Positions 34,107 to 36,566 of a stretch of DNA of 36,566 nucleotides are shown here, piece by piece (the stretch's first letter is position 1; every line of letters begins with the position of its first letter). Made by a program: the position numbers and the translations under genes. Source of the DNA: Streptomyces sp. HPF1205 (GTDB lineage: Bacteria; Actinomycetota; Actinomycetes; Streptomycetales; Streptomycetaceae); the NCBI RefSeq assembly GCF_020400825.1, contig NZ_JAINVH010000051.1:1-36566 (forward strand), in the 5' to 3' direction. The notes beneath the pieces were generated by a model. That model did not search any database, had not been told where the DNA came from, and saw nothing but the letters and a program-made list of their open reading frames with translations.

Positions 34107-35303
34107 TCACGCTCCCTTTGCGGCCTTGAAAAGCTCCGCCCGCGGATCGTGGTCCGCGGTCGCTTCCCGGTACGACTCCAGCGCGTCCAGCGCCTTCCCC
34201 TCGGTCTTGTCCGGCACCGCCACCTCCACGGTGACGAGCAGGTCGCCCCGCGAGCCGTCCTTGCGCACCGCTCCCTTGCCGCGGGCGCGCAGCGTGCGCC
34301 CGTTGGGGGTGCCCGCGGGCAGCTTCAGGGTGACCGGGGGCCCGCCGAGGGTGGGCACCTTGATCTCGCCGCCCAGGGCGGCCTCCACGAAGGTGACCGG
34401 GACGGTCACCGTGAGATTGGCGTCCTTGCGGCCGAAGACGGGGTGCCGCCCCACGTGCACCACCACGTACAGGTCGCCGGCCGGGCCGCCGCGCTCGCCG
34501 GGGGCGCCCTTGCCGCGCAGCCGGATCCGCTGCCCGTCGGTGACGCCGGCGGGAATGCGGACCTGCATGGTGCGCGAGCTCTTGGCGCGCCCGCTGCCGT
34601 GGCAGACCTCGCACGGGTTCTCGGCGATCAGGCCGCGGCCCTTGCAGTCCGGGCACGGGTCGGTCAGCGAGAAGCCGCCGCCCGAGCCGCGGGCGACCTG
34701 GCCGGTGCCGACACAGGTCGGGCAGACCCGCGGGGTGCCGTTCTTGTCGCCGGTGCCGGAGCACGCCTTGCAGGGCGCCTGGGACGACATCCGCAGCGGG
34801 ACCGTGGCGCCGTCCACCGCCTCGGTGAAGCTCAGCGTCACCTCGGACTCGATGTCCTGGCCGCGGCGCGGCTGCACCCTGGTGGCGCCGCCGCGGTTGA
34901 ACAGGCCGCCGAACACGTCGCCCAGACCGCCGCCGAAGCCGCCGCCCGCGCCCGTCCCCGTACCCGTCCCCGGGCCGCCGGGAGCCCCGCCGAAGAGGTC
35001 TCCGAGGTCGAAGTTGAAGCCGCCGGTGCCGCCCGGGCCGGGACCCGGCCGGAAACCGCCGTTGCCGAACAGGGCGCGGCCCTCGTCGTACTCCTTGCGC
35101 CGCTTGGCGTCGGACAGTACGTCGTTGGCCTCGGAGATCTCCTTGAACCGCTCCTCGGCCTTGCTGTCGCCCTTGTTGGCGTCCGGGTGGAACTCGCGCG
35201 CGAGCTTCCGGTACGCCTTCTTGATCTCCGCCTCGGTCGCGTCCTTCGGGACGCCGAGGACCTTGTAGAGGTCCTTCTCCAACAGATCCCTGCTGATGCT
35301 CAT
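34107..35303 (-). CDS. dnaJ: DnaJ co-chaperone (type I Hsp40)
   Basis: This 398-aa protein stimulates DnaK ATP hydrolysis and delivers unfolded clients. It has a J domain at residues 10-75 with the essential HPD in REFHPDANKGD. A long Gly/Phe region follows (GPGPGGTGGFNFDLGDLFGGAPGG). The zinc-binding centre has four CxxCxGxG repeats: CKACSGTG, CPTCVGTG, CPDCKGRG and CEVCHGSG. The C-terminal substrate-binding domain ends in AKGA. The Gly-rich part has a GTGTGTGAGGG slippage-like run. GGAGGG precedes the ATG. A 26-bp perfect palindrome sits between grpE and this gene. Confidence 0.98.
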   Translation of the reverse strand: MSISRDLLEKDLYKVLGVPKDATEAEIKKAYRKLAREFHPDANKGDSKAEERFKEISEANDVLSDAKRRKEYDEGRALFGNGGFRPGPGPGGTGGFNFDLGDLFGGAPGGPGTGTGTGAGGGFGGGLGDVFGGLFNRGGATRVQPRRGQDIESEVTLSFTEAVDGATVPLRMSSQAPCKACSGTGDKNGTPRVCPTCVGTGQVARGSGGGFSLTDPCPDCKGRGLIAENPCEVCHGSGRAKSSRTMQVRIPAGVTDGQRIRLRGKGAPGERGGPAGDLYVVVHVGRHPVFGRKDANLTVTVPVTFVEAALGGEIKVPTLGGPPVTLKLPAGTPNGRTLRARGKGAVRKDGSRGDLLVTVEVAVPDKTEGKALDALESYREATADHDPRAELFKAAKGA

Positions 35304-35343
35304 CCCCGACGTCCCTCCTCTCCGTCACATATACGCGATGCGG

Positions 35344-35369
35344 GGCCGGGTGTGCGCGCACACCCGGCC
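35344..35369 (-). other. 26-bp intercistronic hairpin between grpE and dnaJ
   Basis: GGCCGGGTGTGCG (35344-35356) is followed directly by its exact reverse complement (35357-35369). In the operon mRNA this forms a 13-bp stem (11 bp with a tetraloop) in the 75-nt gap between the genes. It could attenuate transcription, stall RNases or lower dnaJ expression relative to dnaK-grpE. Confidence 0.8.
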
Positions 35370-35378
35370 ACCTGTTCG

Positions 35379-36146
35379 TCAGCCCTTGTCCGGGCCACCG
35401 TTCTCCCCGTCGTCCGCCTTGCTGCCGGCGGGCTCCTCGGTGCCGGGAGCCGCCGCCTCGTCGGCGCCGCCGCCCTGAGCACCCTGGGCGCCCTTGCCGC
35501 TGCCCTGACCGCCCTGGCCGGGCTGGCTGCCCGGCTGCGGCTCGGCGACCGCGACCCTGGCGGGCCGCAGGTTGCGCTCCCCGATGCGGTACCCGGGCTG
35601 GAGGATCTGCACGCATGTGGTCTGCGTGACATCCGGCGAGTAACTGTGCATCAGGGCCTCGTGCACCAGCGGGTCGAAGGGCTCGCCCTCCTTGCCGAAC
35701 TGCTGCAGGCCCAGCTTGGCCGCCACCGTCTCCAGCGACTCGGCGACCGACTTGAACCCGCCGACCAGCTCGCCGTGGTCCCGCGCCCGGCCGATGTCGT
35801 CGAGCACCGGGAGCAGCTCGGTGAGCAGGTTGGCGACCGCGATCTCCTTGACGGCGATCCGGTCCCGCTCCACCCGGCGGCGGTAGTTCTGGTACTCCGC
35901 CTGGAGGCGCTGCAGGTCGCCGGTGCGCTCGCTGAGCGCGCTGCGCACCTGGTCCAGCTGCGCCCGCAGGGCGGTCAGCTCGTTCGTGTCCCCGCCGGGG
36001 GCCGCCGGGCCCGCCTCCTCGGCGGGACGGGCGGCTCCGCCGGTTCCGGCGGCCTTGGCGTCCTTGGCGTCCTTACCGGACTCCGGCTTGTCGGTGGCCT
36101 CGGAAGGGACGTCGGGCTCCTCGAAGCCCTTCGGCTCCTCCGTCAC
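35379..36146 (-). CDS. grpE: GrpE nucleotide-exchange factor
   Basis: This 255-aa nucleotide-exchange factor for DnaK starts at a GTG overlapping the dnaK stop (GTGA). It has a disordered acidic N-terminus, then a long coiled coil (ELTALRAQLDQVRSALSERTGDLQRLQAEYQNYRRRVERD) and a four-helix bundle. LLTELLPVLDDIGRARDHGEL and the C-terminal beta wing (FDPLVHEALMHSYS, ILQPGYRIGERNLRPARVAVAE) are family signatures. The final about 50 residues are Gly/Gln/Ala-rich (GSQPGQGGQGSGKGAQGAQGG) beyond the conserved fold. Confidence 0.97.
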   Translation of the reverse strand: MTEEPKGFEEPDVPSEATDKPESGKDAKDAKAAGTGGAARPAEEAGPAAPGGDTNELTALRAQLDQVRSALSERTGDLQRLQAEYQNYRRRVERDRIAVKEIAVANLLTELLPVLDDIGRARDHGELVGGFKSVAESLETVAAKLGLQQFGKEGEPFDPLVHEALMHSYSPDVTQTTCVQILQPGYRIGERNLRPARVAVAEPQPGSQPGQGGQGSGKGAQGAQGGGADEAAAPGTEEPAGSKADDGENGGPDKG

Positions 36147-36566
36147 GCGGCACCGTCCTTCTTCTCGTCGTCCACGATCTCGGCGTCCACCACGTCGTCG
36201 TCGGCGCTGTCACCGGCGGCCGCGCCGGCCCCGGCCGAGGCACCGGCGGCGGCACCCTCGGACTGGGCGTTGGCGTACAGCGCCTGGCCCAGCTTCTGGC
36301 TGGTGGCGGCGACCTTCTCGGTGGCCTCGCGGATCGCGGCGGTGGCGTCGCCGTCCGTGGACTCGTTCTTCAGCTTCTCCTTGAGGTCCGCGACGGCGGC
36401 CTCGACCTCGGACTTGACGTCCTCGGGGAGCTTGTCCTTGTTGTCGGCGATGAACTTCTCGGTCTGGTAGACGAGCTGCTCGCCCTGGTTGCGGGTCTCG
36501 GCGGCCTCGCGGCGGCGGTGGTCCTCCTCCGCGTACTGCTCCGCCTCGGCGCGCATCCGGTCGACC
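36143..36566 (-). CDS. dnaK: DnaK (Hsp70), 3' end only
   Basis: The last about 140 codons of dnaK enter the window; the ATPase and substrate-binding beta domains lie outside. Visible are the helical lid (RMRAEAEQYAEEDHRRREAAETRNQGEQLVY) and its bundle (KDKLPEDVKSEVEAAVADLKEKL). An Ala/Gly-rich linker and the conserved acidic terminus DDVVDAEIVDDEKKDGAA follow. It is the first gene of the dnaK-grpE-dnaJ-hspR operon. DnaK is also the HspR co-repressor in Streptomyces. Confidence 0.97.
   Translation of the reverse strand, partial: VDRMRAEAEQYAEEDHRRREAAETRNQGEQLVYQTEKFIADNKDKLPEDVKSEVEAAVADLKEKLKNESTDGDATAAIREATEKVAATSQKLGQALYANAQSEGAAAGASAGAGAAAGDSADDDVVDAEIVDDEKKDGAA

Overview
The window is chromosomal DNA of a high-GC actinomycete, almost certainly a Streptomyces. 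Third codon positions are nearly all G/C and GTG starts are common. There are SARP and LuxR-type regulators, an HspR/HAIR heat-shock circuit, and an Lpd of the mycobacterial LpdC type ending in GHMINF. No rRNA, tRNA, CRISPR array or intact insertion sequence was recognised.

Layout. 1-7.5 kb is mostly housekeeping: a conserved hypothetical, dihydrolipoamide dehydrogenase, an NAD(P)-binding reductase, a membrane-anchored spermidine-synthase-like protein with its usual companion DUF2617, and a DapC-like aminotransferase with an unusual hairpin-rich leader. 7.5-10.2 kb is a decayed accessory patch: a truncated DUF234-type ATPase, a 52-bp scrap of the aminotransferase gene, a VapBC-type toxin-antitoxin pair and a Uma2 nuclease-fold protein. 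10.3-12.6 kb is a divergent MFS exporter/MarR pair with a clear palindromic operator.

12.7-20.3 kb is the most interesting region: a compact biosynthetic locus. It has a ketoreductase (FabG type), a truncated HAD-like ORF, ACP, an active ketosynthase, a KS-like protein lacking all catalytic residues, an atypical LuxR-family response regulator, a SARP activator, a NadR-like P-loop protein and an AvrD homologue. AvrD of Pseudomonas syringae directs synthesis of syringolides, acyl-sugar signal lipids made from a beta-ketoacyl chain and a pentulose. I infer that this locus builds a beta-ketoacyl-ACP with a dedicated type II system and hands it to AvrD to make a syringolide/butenolide-like small molecule. 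SARP-style direct heptamer repeats with an exact 11-bp period lie between the divergent fabG and ACP operons, and a shorter related pair lies upstream of avrD.

20.4-27.5 kb carries a VOC protein, a HAD phosphatase-like protein, argG (apparently leaderless, with an ArgR-like box inside its promoter), a secreted VCBS/FG-GAP propeller protein followed by a strong terminator and a 127-bp tandem repeat array, a GNAT acetyltransferase and a YbjN protein. 27.7-36.6 kb is the HspR regulon: clpB with a HAIR operator, then (after a P450 and a secreted phosphodiester-glycosidase-like protein on the other strand) hspR, dnaJ, grpE and the 3' end of dnaK, which form one operon on the minus strand. All functional assignments come from reading the translated sequence; no database search was run.
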